Of a stretch of 64,000 bases of DNA, positions 46,976 through 55,810 are shown in pieces. The translations under genes and the position numbers were made by a program. The DNA comes from JAGWBD01 sp965197455. GTDB lineage: Bacteria > Chloroflexota > Anaerolineae > Aggregatilineales > Phototrophicaceae. The notes below the pieces were generated by a model, which was not told the origin of the DNA, did no database searches, and saw only the letters and a program-made list of their open reading frames with translations. The stretch covers positions 2,170,001 through 2,234,000 of the forward strand of contig OZ240208.1 in assembly GCA_965197455.1 (NCBI GenBank). Reading direction: 5' to 3'. Each line of letters begins with the position of its first letter. Within the stretch, counting starts at the first letter, position 1.

Positions 46976-48424
46976 CTAGCGTAGCTGGGCCAGCATGGCC
47001 TGCTCTTCGGTCAGGTAACTGGCGTGCACGTTGTCCCACCAGTCCTCTGCCGGTACAAGGCCATCGGTCCATTCCGGATGCGCCTCGTAGTCGGCCCTGG
47101 TGAGGATCGTGCCCCACAGGCTTGGCGAGAACGCGAGGATGGAATCGGCCTCCTGCTGGAGTTCGCCGAGCACCTGGCGCACGGGCTCGTTGTTGTCGTA
47201 GACGCGGCTCCAGGCGGTGTTGGTGGCGGTCCACATTTCCGGGCTCCAGTAGCCGGGTGAGACCGAGTAGCCGGGCTGGTGCTTCTTGAAGGCGCCGGCC
47301 CACTGCGGGTTGTCGGCGGTGATGGGATCCAGGCCCACGGCCTCGAGACGGCCAGGCAGGTAGTTGAGGGCGATGGCGTTGGCGTGGGTCCATTCGACGG
47401 AGTAGAGCGCCTTCCACAGCTCCCAGGCAGCAGCGAGGCCCTCGCCGGTCTTGCTGGAGGTATTGCCCCAGCCGAGGTGGACTTCCTTCCAGCCGTAGGG
47501 CGGGCCGCCACTGGGCGTCGGGTGGGTCATGACGCCCCAGTTGATATCCGGATGATCGCGGCGCAGCACGAAGCCGACCCAGAGTTGCTGCGAGAGGAAG
47601 TAGGCGTTGCCACTGTAGAATTTGTCCAGCGCGCTCAGGCCAAAGCGGGCGTCCAGGTTGAAGTCGTCGAACATTGAGAGCGTAATTTGCCACGCTTCTT
47701 CCCATTCGTCGCTGTCGAAGCCGGAGGTCGTGTCATCATTCCACCAGAAACCACCGAGGTTGTCGACCAGCGCGGTGTAGAGGTCGAAGGTTGTGCCGCC
47801 CGCCAGCGGCCAGGCCGAGAGCGTCGGCTCCTCGGCACCGTCGGGCCAGACGGTCAGTTCCTTGACGAAGGGGATCATGTCGGAGATTTTCTGGGGCAGC
47901 GAGGTATGGTCGATGCCGGCGGCCTCGAGCAGGTCGATGTTGTAGAAGACGCCGCGCTCCCACCAGCCCCAGGGCAGGATGTAAATAGCGTCATCGATAG
48001 TCATAAAGTCATTGGCGAAGCTGCCGAAGGAGCCCACCACGTCGACCAGGCCATCCGGCATCGCGTTGATAGCCATCAGATCCAGCATCGGCGGCACCTG
48101 GGTCTGGTCCACGTTACTGATGTCGGGCGGGTTGCCGGCGGCGACCGAGGCCGTCAGCCTGGTGAAGGTATCGCCCGTGGAGTCGAGCGTCTCGAGCGTG
48201 ACGTTGCCCGGCAACATCTCCGGCAACAGGTTGTCGTAGAAGTTGCCAAGGGCTTCCACGCCCAATGGGCCCCGGGTATCGAAGGGCGGGCGCCAGAACG
48301 TGAGGGTGATCTCGTCCTGGGCCGGCAGGGGCAGGCTGGCAGCGAGGCCCACGGACGCGGCCGCGCCGCTGCCGACCAGCTTGAGCATGTCACGCCGGCT
48401 AAGTTTTTGGGTTGCCTTGTTCAT
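46976..48424 (-). CDS. Sugar ABC transporter substrate-binding protein (Tat-type signal)
   Basis: This 482-residue extracellular solute-binding protein of the carbohydrate cluster (family 1) has an N-terminal SRRDMLKLVGSGAAASVGLAASL, a twin-arginine signal followed by a hydrophobic stretch. After it, TLTFWRPPFDTRG starts the first lobe. GNPPDISNVDQTQVPPMLDLMA and LPWGWWERGVFYNIDLLEAAG are lobe motifs typical of sugar binders. No lipobox Cys is evident near the cleavage region, which is unusual for a Gram-positive-type lipoprotein. The ATG at 48424 is favoured over TTG 48439 and ATG 48430 because GGAGG is correctly spaced only for it. Confidence 0.93.
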   Translation of the reverse strand: MNKATQKLSRRDMLKLVGSGAAASVGLAASLPLPAQDEITLTFWRPPFDTRGPLGVEALGNFYDNLLPEMLPGNVTLETLDSTGDTFTRLTASVAAGNPPDISNVDQTQVPPMLDLMAINAMPDGLVDVVGSFGSFANDFMTIDDAIYILPWGWWERGVFYNIDLLEAAGIDHTSLPQKISDMIPFVKELTVWPDGAEEPTLSAWPLAGGTTFDLYTALVDNLGGFWWNDDTTSGFDSDEWEEAWQITLSMFDDFNLDARFGLSALDKFYSGNAYFLSQQLWVGFVLRRDHPDINWGVMTHPTPSGGPPYGWKEVHLGWGNTSSKTGEGLAAAWELWKALYSVEWTHANAIALNYLPGRLEAVGLDPITADNPQWAGAFKKHQPGYSVSPGYWSPEMWTATNTAWSRVYDNNEPVRQVLGELQQEADSILAFSPSLWGTILTRADYEAHPEWTDGLVPAEDWWDNVHASYLTEEQAMLAQLR

Positions 48425-48496
48425 TCTCATAACCTCCAATTCACAGGGATGTAATTGCCAGCGGGTTTTGCGTAAGGGCCCTCCTCTCGCGAATGC

Positions 48497-49393
48497 CTAC
48501 TTGAACCCGGTCATGCCGAGGCCGGCGGTGATGTAGCGCTGGCCGGCCAGGAAGATGATGAGCATCGGGGCGATGATCAGCAGCGCGCCCGCGGAGAGCA
48601 TCCCGGGGTTGACGCCGTAGCCGAAGGAGCGCCCGGCCAGCCAGACGCTGGCGACCCGCATCTCGTTGGAACTGGTGGCCACCAGCGGCCACAGGAACTC
48701 GCCGTAGAGGCCCATGAAGATCAGGATGGCGAGAGTGATCGTCTGCGGCCGCACCACCGGCAGGGCAATTTGCCAGAAGGAGCGCAGGAAGCCGGCGCCA
48801 TCCACCTTCGCCGCGTCGAGCAACTCGTCCGGCACGCTGAGCATCGCCTGCCGCATCAGAAAGACCCCGAAGGCGTAAACGATCCTTGGCAAGAGCAGGC
48901 CCTGGAAGGTATCGAGCATGGGGATGCCGGTGATGTTGGTAATGCGCGCCATCAGGCCCACCAGGGTGACGACGTAGGAAGCCAGCGGCATCAGCGAGGA
49001 GGCGACGATAGTCCAGAAGAGGATGTCACCCACTTTGGAGCGATGCTTGACGACCACGTAGCCGATCAGCGCGCTGACGGTGACCGCCAGCAGCGTGCCG
49101 ACGCCGGCGTAGAACAGGCCGTTGGCCATGGCGCGCGGGGCGCCTTCATTGAGCACACTCTCGAAATGCTCAAGCGAGAAGCTCTGCGGTATAAAAGTCA
49201 GCGGCACGCGCTTGGCTTCGGCAGCGTCCTTGATGCTGGTGGTCAGCAGGAAGTAGAAAGGCAGGAAGGAAAACAGGCCGAAGACGAAGAGCGCGAAGTA
49301 GAGCAGGAGGCGCGTGGTACTGCGCTGCTGCCCCCCGGCCCAGGTGCTGGTTACCATCTCTTCCGGGGGTGTCAAGACACCCTGATGAGCCAT
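48497..49393 (-). CDS. Sugar ABC transporter permease (UgpE/MalG type)
   Basis: This 298-residue second permease of the importer has a first helix LLLYFALFVFGLFSFLPFYFLLTTS and a classical extracytoplasmic loop. The EAA-like loop is DELLDAAKVDGAGFLRSFWQIALPVVRPQT near residue 190, followed by two closing helices. It is the first gene after the divergent promoter region with the LacI-type operator. The ATG at 49393 is used; TTG 49399 would be the alternative. The gene order permease-binding protein-permease is unusual, because the binding protein commonly comes first. Confidence 0.92.
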   Translation of the reverse strand: MAHQGVLTPPEEMVTSTWAGGQQRSTTRLLLYFALFVFGLFSFLPFYFLLTTSIKDAAEAKRVPLTFIPQSFSLEHFESVLNEGAPRAMANGLFYAGVGTLLAVTVSALIGYVVVKHRSKVGDILFWTIVASSLMPLASYVVTLVGLMARITNITGIPMLDTFQGLLLPRIVYAFGVFLMRQAMLSVPDELLDAAKVDGAGFLRSFWQIALPVVRPQTITLAILIFMGLYGEFLWPLVATSSNEMRVASVWLAGRSFGYGVNPGMLSAGALLIIAPMLIIFLAGQRYITAGLGMTGFK

Positions 49394-49458
49394 AAGCAAA
49401 CCCGTTCCCTAACATTAATTCCGTCTTGCCCGGGGCTGCGACCCCGTTGTTCCAGCGC

Positions 49459-49487
49459 ATACTATCTACACGCGTAGAGTGCGCCAA
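49459..49487 (-). promoter_or_regulatory. Importer-operon promoter with operator O1 in its spacer
   Basis: On the minus strand TTGGCG (49487-49482) and TAGTAT (49464-49459) are 17 bases apart. The spacer contains TCTACACGCGTAGA (49465-49478), half-sites TCTAC and GTAGA around 4 bases, an ideal place for a repressor to block RNA polymerase. The same half-sites recur at 49643-49656. Confidence 0.75.
49465..49478. promoter_or_regulatory. LacI-type operator O1
   Basis: TCTAC-4-GTAGA palindrome, centre ACGC. It matches O2 in both half-sites and spacing; LacI-family operators are palindromes of this size. It occupies the promoter spacer of the importer operon. Confidence 0.7.
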
Positions 49488-49600
49488 TTGTATGCAGTGC
49501 CCGGTGCCCTGTCAAATTTTGGCCAGGGAAGTCCGCCCGTTCTCCTCCGCTGGATGACGCTGGCAACTGCGCCGCATGCTCGCCCGGTCGCCGCCGCCGT

Positions 49601-49629
49601 TTGACACGGCCTCGCCAGGCAAGTACACT
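49601..49629 (+). promoter_or_regulatory. Promoter of the LacI-family gene
   Basis: A perfect TTGACA (49601-49606), 17-base spacer and TACACT (49624-49629) predict a start near 49636. Operator O2 lies just downstream at 49643-49656, so binding there would block elongation and autoregulate the gene. Confidence 0.75.
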
Positions 49630-49642
49630 GCCAGGACTTAAA

Positions 49643-49656
49643 TCTACGGGCGTAGA
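49643..49656. promoter_or_regulatory. LacI-type operator O2
   Basis: TCTAC-4-GTAGA palindrome, centre GGGC, identical to O1 in half-sites and spacing. It lies between the predicted transcription start and the ATG of the LacI-type gene. Confidence 0.7.
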
Positions 49657-49669
49657 CCATCGCGGCAAC

Positions 49670-50728
49670 ATGCCGGAGGCGCCGGAATTGGCTGTAAAAG
49701 TCACGCGGGACGATGTCGCCAGGCTGGCCGGTGTTTCCAGCGCCACCGTGTCTTACGTCGTCAACAACGGGCCGCGTCCCGTATCCAGGGACAAACAGAA
49801 GAACGTGCAGGAGGCGATCAGCAAGCTGGGCTATGAGCCGGACGGCGTTGCCCGCAGCCTGGTCACGAAACGTACGCGCACCATCGGCTTCATCGTGCCG
49901 GACATCCTGAACCCGGCGCACACCGCCATCACACGCGCGCTCGACGATGCGCTCTGGAGCGCGGACTACAGCCTCACCCTGGGCAACAGCGACGAGGACC
50001 CGCAACGTGAACTGGCCTACCTGCGCGCCTTCCGCGGCAAGGGAGTGGACGGCGTCGCGCTGACGCCAGGCGGCGGCAACCGCGGCGCGCTCTTTGCGTT
50101 GCACGAATCAGGCCGGCCGCTGGTGCTGTTCGACCGCCAGATCGAGGGCCTGCCGGCGGACTGCGTTCTTTTTGAGAACCGGGAGGGCACGCGCGCGGCC
50201 GTCGACCACCTGATTGAACTGGGGCACCGGCGCATCGGCCTCATCAACCTGCCCGCTGCCCTGACGCCTGGTCGCGAGCGCCGCGATGGCTATCTGGATG
50301 CGCTGGCCACAGCCGGTATCCGCAGCGACCCGGCGCTCATCCGCGAGGGGGGCTTCACGGGCGGCGGTGACTGCCCTGGCAGGCGCTCTGAAGGCCGGCT
50401 GCTGGCCGCCGACCTGCTGGGACTGGCGGACCCGCCGACGGCGCTGTTCGTCAGCAACAACCGCCTGATGCGCGGCGTGCTGCATCTGCTGCGCGAGCGC
50501 GGGCTGCGCGTCCCCGCTGACCTGGCGCTGGCGACCTTCGATGACATGGAATATTACGAGGACATCACACCGTCTATCACGGCGGTGGGGACTTCGCTGC
50601 AAGAATTCGGGCAACAGGTCGCCCGGCTCCTGCTCGACCAGATCGAGCGGGGCCAGAACGGCCGCGCCCCCCGCGTGGTGCGCGTCCCGCACCGGCTGAA
50701 CATCCGCGAATCGACGCGCCGGGTCTGA
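49670..50728 (+). CDS. LacI-family transcriptional repressor
   Basis: This 352-residue DNA-binding regulator has a helix-turn-helix, VTRDDVARLAGVSSATVSYVVNN, at residues 12-34, with the LacI hinge following (RDKQKNVQEAISKLGYEPDGVARSL). The C-terminal periplasmic-binding-like domain has TIGFIVPDILNPAHTAITRAL, then LFDRQIEGLPADCVLFENREG and DLALATFDDMEYYEDITPSITAVG. Sugar or a metabolite is the likely inducer. The ATG at 49670 fits the promoter and operator upstream. It is divergent from the sugar importer and leads the ino1-pfkB-dehydrogenase-epimerase block. It is the likely master regulator of both arms. Confidence 0.93.
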   Translation: MPEAPELAVKVTRDDVARLAGVSSATVSYVVNNGPRPVSRDKQKNVQEAISKLGYEPDGVARSLVTKRTRTIGFIVPDILNPAHTAITRALDDALWSADYSLTLGNSDEDPQRELAYLRAFRGKGVDGVALTPGGGNRGALFALHESGRPLVLFDRQIEGLPADCVLFENREGTRAAVDHLIELGHRRIGLINLPAALTPGRERRDGYLDALATAGIRSDPALIREGGFTGGGDCPGRRSEGRLLAADLLGLADPPTALFVSNNRLMRGVLHLLRERGLRVPADLALATFDDMEYYEDITPSITAVGTSLQEFGQQVARLLLDQIERGQNGRAPRVVRVPHRLNIRESTRRV

Positions 50729-50804
50729 ACGCAGGCAGGCCCTGCAGACAGCCGGGTGTCCGCAAGCAGGGCTCCCGCCACTGGCGGAAAGGGAAGGAAA
50801 GACC

Positions 50805-51869
50805 ATGCCCGGGAAAATCCGACTGGCACTGGCAGGCGTGGGAAACTGCGCGAGCGCCCTGCTGCAGGGGCTGGCCTGGTACGCGCAGAAGACGGACGCG
50901 GACGTCGGCCTCACGCAGCGGGTGCTTGGCGGCTACGACGTGTGCGACATCACGCCCGTGCTGGCCTTCGACGTCAGCGCGCAGAAAGTCGGGCGCGACC
51001 TGGCGGAGGCCATCATGGCGCCGCCCAACTGCGCCTGGCAGGTACCGGATGTGCGCGTTGCGCCGACCGGCGTCGAGGTACTGTCCGGACCGGTCGGGGA
51101 CGGCATGCCGGCGCACCTGGCGAAATACGCAGGGTTGACCGCTGCGCCGCCGGTGGACATTGCGCAGGCGCTGCGCGACTCCGGCGCGGAAGTCCTGCTC
51201 AACATGCTGCCCACCGGCTCGACGGTGGCGGCGCGCCTCTATGCACAGGCGGCGCTGGAAGCGGGCGTGGCCTTCATCAACGGCATGCCGGAGCTCATCG
51301 TCTGCGACGATTCCTTTGCGCGCGAGGCGCTGGCGCGCAAGGTGCCGGTGGTCGGCGACGATGTGAAGAGCCAGCTGGGCGGCACCATCCTGCACCGCGC
51401 CATGGTGGAGGCGATGCAGGCGCGCGGCATCCACATCCGCCGCACCTATCAGCTCAACTACGCCGGCAACACGGACTTCGACAACCTCGTGCACCGTGGC
51501 GAAAGCAAGGAGCAAACCAAGCGCGAGGCCGTCGAGGCGCTCATCCCCTACGAGACCGGAGTCTCGGCCGCTTTCGCGCACGTGCCGGTGATGGGCGACC
51601 GCAAGACCACCCGCTTCTTCTTCGAGCTGGCCAACTTCAGCAATGCCCCGCTGCACATCGACGCCACGCTGGAGGTCGAGGACAGCGCCAACTTCGGCGG
51701 TACGGCCGTCGACGCCATTCGCTGCTGCCGCATCGCGCTGGACCGTGGTGTCGGTGGCGTGCTGGAGTCGGCCTCGGCCCTGTATTGCAAGCATCCGCCG
51801 CAAATGATCGCAGACGGGGAGGCCGCGCAGCGGGTCGCTGAATTCGTGCAGGGCAGCCGCGAGCGCTGA
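50805..51869 (+). CDS. Inositol-3-phosphate synthase-like protein
   Basis: This 354-residue NAD-dependent enzyme of the myo-inositol-1-phosphate synthase family isomerises glucose-6-phosphate to inositol-3-phosphate. The cofactor loop is ALAGVGNCASALLQGL near residue 8. A later VGDDVKSQLGGTILHRAMVEAM contains the catalytic-core Lys and the family's Asp-Asp-Lys pattern. QLNYAGNTDFDNLVHRGESKEQTK and a Lys-rich loop follow. It is nearer to the archaeal/actinobacterial short form than to the 500-residue eukaryotic one. The ATG at 50805 follows AAGGAAAG. In this block it may serve a sugar-modifying pathway rather than membrane inositol. Confidence 0.88.
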   Translation: MPGKIRLALAGVGNCASALLQGLAWYAQKTDADVGLTQRVLGGYDVCDITPVLAFDVSAQKVGRDLAEAIMAPPNCAWQVPDVRVAPTGVEVLSGPVGDGMPAHLAKYAGLTAAPPVDIAQALRDSGAEVLLNMLPTGSTVAARLYAQAALEAGVAFINGMPELIVCDDSFAREALARKVPVVGDDVKSQLGGTILHRAMVEAMQARGIHIRRTYQLNYAGNTDFDNLVHRGESKEQTKREAVEALIPYETGVSAAFAHVPVMGDRKTTRFFFELANFSNAPLHIDATLEVEDSANFGGTAVDAIRCCRIALDRGVGGVLESASALYCKHPPQMIADGEAAQRVAEFVQGSRER

Positions 51870-51882
51870 GCGGGCGCGGGCC

Positions 51883-52815
51883 ATGACGAAGGGCACGCCG
51901 GAGATCGTCTTCACCGGGCACCTGGTGCGCGAGATGATCCACTTCCCGGAGCGCAGGCTGGGGCCGGTGCTGGGCAGCCCGGTGGCCTATGGCTCGCTGA
52001 GCGCCAGCCGCCTGGGCGCGCAGACCGGCCTCGTCTCGATCGTCGGCACGGACATGCCGCCAGGGTTGATGTCCCCCCTGCGCGAGGCTGGCGTTGACCT
52101 GGCGGGCCTGCACGTGCTGGATGGCGCGCATACCACCAGCTCGCAGCTGATTTACAGCGCAGACGGCCACAAGCAAATCCGCTACCCGCAGCAGGCGCCG
52201 CCGATCCGCCCCGAACACATCCCGCCGCGCTTTCGTGACGCGCGCATCTTCGCTGTCGTCACGATGGACCATGACGTGCCGCTGACGACGATCCGCCAGC
52301 TGCGCAGCTTGCCGGGCCATCTGGCGGTCGATCTGGGCGGCTATGGCGGGGCGCATTCGCGCGCGCATCCCGACGCGGCGGCGCAGCGCGCGCCACAGGC
52401 GCTGCTGGAGCTGGTCGCCTGTTTTGACATCGTGCGCGCCAGCGTGGAAGATTGCGCGCTGCTGCTGGGCCCGGCGGCGGTCGCGACAGACGAGGACCTG
52501 CGCACGACGCTGGCGACCTTCCTGGCGCAGGGCCCTGAGATCGCCATGATCACTCTGGGCGAGCGCGGTTGCCTCGTCGGGACGCCGGCGGGCATCCAGC
52601 AAATTCCGGCGCAGTCGGGGCCGGTGATCGACACGACCGGGGCCGGTGACACCTTTTTCAGCGCCTTTCTGGTGCAGTACCTGCGCAGCGCCAGCGCAGC
52701 GGAGGCGGGACGCTTTGCCGCCACCGCCGTCATGCACATGATCGGGCGCAGCGGCGGCGCGCATTTGCAGCGCTTTCCTTTGCAGTCCGATGTACTTGCA
52801 CACCTGGGCTGCTGA
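51883..52815 (+). CDS. PfkB-family carbohydrate kinase
   Basis: This 310-residue ribokinase-type kinase phosphorylates a sugar, polyol or nucleoside. The catalytic region is DTTGAGDTFFSAFLVQYL near residue 250, with the base Asp in GAGD. The N-terminal part lacks the usual long GGxxxN opening and instead begins TGHLVREMIHFPERRLGPVLGSPVAYGSLSASRLG. The lid strands SLSASRLGAQTGLVSIVGTDMP and the VTMDHDVPLTTIRQLRSLPGHLAVDLGG segment fit PfkB. It lies 13 bases after the inositol-phosphate synthase gene. The substrate is unknown. Confidence 0.85.
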   Translation: MTKGTPEIVFTGHLVREMIHFPERRLGPVLGSPVAYGSLSASRLGAQTGLVSIVGTDMPPGLMSPLREAGVDLAGLHVLDGAHTTSSQLIYSADGHKQIRYPQQAPPIRPEHIPPRFRDARIFAVVTMDHDVPLTTIRQLRSLPGHLAVDLGGYGGAHSRAHPDAAAQRAPQALLELVACFDIVRASVEDCALLLGPAAVATDEDLRTTLATFLAQGPEIAMITLGERGCLVGTPAGIQQIPAQSGPVIDTTGAGDTFFSAFLVQYLRSASAAEAGRFAATAVMHMIGRSGGAHLQRFPLQSDVLAHLGC

Positions 52816-52838
52816 ACGTTCGGATAAGGGGGACGCAA

Positions 52839-54026
52839 ATGGACAAGGTCAGGTTTGCCGTCATCGGCTGTGGCAGTATCGCTGAGATTGCGCACTTCCC
52901 CTCACTGGCGGCGGAAGCGGCGGCGGAACTGGTCGCCTGTTGCGACATCAACCCCGAATCCGCGCAGAAGGCCGCGCGCAAATGGGGCGCCAGCGCCTGG
53001 TACAGTGATTACCGGCGGATGCTGGACGAACGTGACGACCTGGATGCGGCGATCATCGCCACGCCCAACAACCTGCATCGCAACCAGGCGGTGGCGGCGG
53101 CGCGCGCGGGCCTGCACGTCGTGGTCGAAAAGCCGCTGGCGGCCACCAACTACGAAGCCTGGGACATCGTCCGCGTCTGCCGCGAACAGAAGGTCAAGCT
53201 GATGGTGGGCTGCGACCGGCGCTTCTGGACGCACAACCAGTGGGCGAAGCAACTGGTCGAGGAGGGCGTCATCGGCGACGTGCTGATGGCGCGCGCCTCG
53301 CTGCACGAGCACTGGCATCTCTACCAGAACCACGTCGCGCACACCGGCTTCCGCCTCGACGCCGCGGTGTCCGGCGGCGCCGCGCTGACGGATACCGGCG
53401 CGCATGCCATCGACCTGCTGACCTGGCTGACGGGCAGCCGCGTGAAACGCACCGTCGGCATTGCCAAACGCCTGGCGATGCCGGCCAGTTACACTCTCAA
53501 CGACGACACGGTCTGGCTGCTGCTGGAATACGAGAACGGTAGCTACGGCTGCGTGAGTTGCAACCGCTTTTCGCCAGTGGTCTCGCAGGCCACCGAGCTT
53601 TACGGTACGGAAGGCACCATCTTCACGGCGACGGACGCCACCAACCCCTTCCAGAGCTCGCCCATGGCCGTCTACACCAACCGCGATTATTCCTTCGACG
53701 AACTGCCGCAAATCCTGAAGGACTATCGTTGGCCGCAGCACTTCTGGGTCGAGGACCACATTCACGAGCATGTGCCCAAACGCTGGATGCCCATCATGCC
53801 GCCGCGCAACCCGGGCAACTACGCGCGCATGACGCAGCACTTTGTGGAATGCATCCTCAAGGACACCGAGCCGCTGGTCTCCGGCGAGGACGGCGCGCGC
53901 GCGGTGGAGGTGATGTGCGCGGTCTTCAAGTCCATGGAAACTGACGCCTGGGTCGAGCTGCCGCTGCCGCCGGGCGAGCGCATCGCCCCGCCGCATTACC
54001 GGCCCGTTCCGGCCGAGGATTACTAG
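52839..54026 (+). CDS. Gfo/Idh/MocA-family NAD(P)-dependent dehydrogenase
   Basis: This 395-residue enzyme has an N-terminal Rossmann domain VRFAVIGCGSIAEIAHFPSLA and the EKPLAATNYEAW motif near residue 108, with the catalytic Lys of the family. The C-terminal alpha/beta domain has the usual DTGAHAIDLLTWLTGS segment, whose His is catalytic. The group acts on inositols, sugars and their derivatives, and an inositol or inosose step would fit the neighbours. GGGGGACGCAA precedes the ATG. It is 23 bases after the kinase gene. Confidence 0.9.
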   Translation: MDKVRFAVIGCGSIAEIAHFPSLAAEAAAELVACCDINPESAQKAARKWGASAWYSDYRRMLDERDDLDAAIIATPNNLHRNQAVAAARAGLHVVVEKPLAATNYEAWDIVRVCREQKVKLMVGCDRRFWTHNQWAKQLVEEGVIGDVLMARASLHEHWHLYQNHVAHTGFRLDAAVSGGAALTDTGAHAIDLLTWLTGSRVKRTVGIAKRLAMPASYTLNDDTVWLLLEYENGSYGCVSCNRFSPVVSQATELYGTEGTIFTATDATNPFQSSPMAVYTNRDYSFDELPQILKDYRWPQHFWVEDHIHEHVPKRWMPIMPPRNPGNYARMTQHFVECILKDTEPLVSGEDGARAVEVMCAVFKSMETDAWVELPLPPGERIAPPHYRPVPAEDY

Positions 54027-54047
54027 AGCAGTCGAGAGGGATGACTC

Positions 54048-55040
54048 ATGTCACGCAGCCTGGTGATTGGCGGTTCCGGCTATGTGGGCCGCGAACTGGT
54101 GCGGCAACTGGGACAGCGCGCGGGTGAGGAAGTGCATCTGCTGGGGCGCTCGCAACCGGCGCCGGACCTGCCGGCGACCTGGATTGAGGCGGACATCACG
54201 CAGCGGGATTCCCTGCGGGAAGCCCTCGCCGGCCAGGAATATGACGTCATCTATCACCTCGCCTCACTGCCGGGCGACACCGGCGACCCGCTGCAGATGG
54301 TTACGGTCAACCTGCTGGGGCTGACGCATGTGCTGGAATACGCGCGTGAGTTGCCGCGGCTGCAGCGCTTCGTGCTCTCCAGCAGCATTTCCGCCTACGA
54401 ATGGTATCCGGCGACGAAGTTCCGCGCGCCGGCCTACCAGCCAGTCGACGAGCAGCACCCGACGCGGCCGGAGGACATGTACTCGGTGACCAAACGGGGC
54501 CAGGAGCTGATCGCCATGACCTTCTGGCATCAGGACCAGCTGCCGGTCACCGTGCTGCGCCTGACGGCGGTGATCGGCCCCGAGGGCAGCGGCGGCGGCC
54601 GCAGCTGGCGCGCCTTCGCACGCATGCTGGCGGAAGGCAAGCGCGTGGAAATCCCCTTCTTCTCGCTGGAGGAGGTCTGCCACTTCATCGATCTGCGCGA
54701 CGCGGCGCGCATGCACATCGCCGCTGCCGAACACCCCGGCGCGGTCGGCGAGATCTTCAATTGCTGCGGTGCGCAGCCAAGCTCGGGCGCAGAGTTCGCG
54801 ACGGCCCTGCAGCGCCTGCGGCCAGGCATCGAGGTGGTCACCGGCTTCCCGTGGAGCATGGCCCAGGGCGGCACGATCGAGTTCGACATGCGCAAGGCGC
54901 GCGAACGCCTGGGCTTCGAGCCTGCCTGGAAGCTGGCGGACACGCTGGCGCAGCTGCTGGCCTGGGTGGAAGGTGGCGGTCTGGAACGCACGCCGGACCC
55001 CGGGGAAGAAGTCAGCGACACCGGCGTGAGCCGGGAGTAA
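54048..55040 (+). CDS. NAD-dependent epimerase/dehydratase family protein
   Basis: This 330-residue extended SDR has VIGGSGYVGRELVRQLG as the GxxGxxG motif (residues 6-20), then the Asp in EADITQRD. The catalytic YxxxK is in DMYSVTKRGQELI with the Ser in FVLSSSISAYEWYP. It would isomerise or dehydrate a nucleotide sugar or an activated polyol. It follows the Gfo/Idh gene after 21 bases and is the last gene of the block. The substrate is unknown. Its N-terminus and length are normal. Confidence 0.9.
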   Translation: MSRSLVIGGSGYVGRELVRQLGQRAGEEVHLLGRSQPAPDLPATWIEADITQRDSLREALAGQEYDVIYHLASLPGDTGDPLQMVTVNLLGLTHVLEYARELPRLQRFVLSSSISAYEWYPATKFRAPAYQPVDEQHPTRPEDMYSVTKRGQELIAMTFWHQDQLPVTVLRLTAVIGPEGSGGGRSWRAFARMLAEGKRVEIPFFSLEEVCHFIDLRDAARMHIAAAEHPGAVGEIFNCCGAQPSSGAEFATALQRLRPGIEVVTGFPWSMAQGGTIEFDMRKARERLGFEPAWKLADTLAQLLAWVEGGGLERTPDPGEEVSDTGVSRE

Positions 55041-55535
55041 GATCGCGGTCGTCGCCGCGAGGCCAGGCATCCCGCCACGGTCAACAGGAACAGCCCTCTC
55101 CCCCCTCGCGCGAATTACTGGCGCTGGCGGACGGTACGCTGGTCTCGCGCTTGGCGCGGAGCTGGAGGCGGGCTGGTCGAGTGCTTCGTCGCGGAGCAGG
55201 TGGTAGCCAGCTACCGGATCTACGAGCGCGGCGACTGCGCTTTCGGCTTGTTTGTGCAGGAGGGCGCGGCGCGCTTCCTGGAGCCGCGCTTCCTGCGCTG
55301 AGCGGCGATTCTCCGCTGCATCTTCCCTGATCTACCATCGGAAGAAACCAGGACCGCAACAAGAAGCGCCTCTGCGACCGCATGGCCTGGACGGTCGATC
55401 CACTGCCCGCGCGCGAAGGGATTTTCTGACGCGAGGGTACCAGCAGGGAGCAGGCAAACCCGCTTCCTGGCAAAGGGGTGCCGCGTATGCTGTTGCTGGT
55501 TCAGGTTCGGGGTGTTCAGCGACGGACGTTCAAAG
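55041..55535 (+). other. Gene-poor stretch with a possible protein remnant
   Basis: No intact gene is evident. Between about 55110 and 55301 two frames give short protein-like text: one ends LLALADGTLVSRLAR, the other GLVECFVAEQVVASYRIYERGDCAFGLFVQEG, and the second stops at 55301. A frameshifted remnant of a gene end is one reading. The copy of the CGAGGGTACCAG repeat starts at 55432. The rest up to the tRNA holds nothing I can assign. Confidence 0.35.
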
Positions 55536-55608
55536 TGACCCTGGAAGGACTCGAACCTTCAACAAATTGATTAAGAGTCAACTGCTCTGCCAATTGAGCT
55601 ACAGGGCC
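55536..55608 (-). tRNA. tRNA-Lys (CTT anticodon)
   Basis: The minus strand folds as a 73-nt tRNA. The 7-bp acceptor pairs 55608-55602 with 55543-55537 and has one G-U pair; the discriminator base follows at 55536. The D arm starts with GCTCAATTGG. The anticodon loop reads CTCTTAA, giving anticodon CTT (Lys). The T arm contains GGTTCGAGTCC. CCA is not encoded. Confidence 0.95.
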
Positions 55609-55810
55609 GCCTGAGCGCTGCATACTCTAGCAAGGCGCACGCGCAGAATCAAGACCTGCCCCTGGCGCGCAGACGCCCGGCGCGGCGCGACGGTTTGTCA
55701 TGCCGCGCGCCGGTGTTACACTGATGGCAGCGGAATCCGACTCGTCTGTGAACGCAGACAGCCCGCCGCCGGGCTGCCCTGCGGACCGGCGCGTACATGA
55801 AAGAGCCTGA

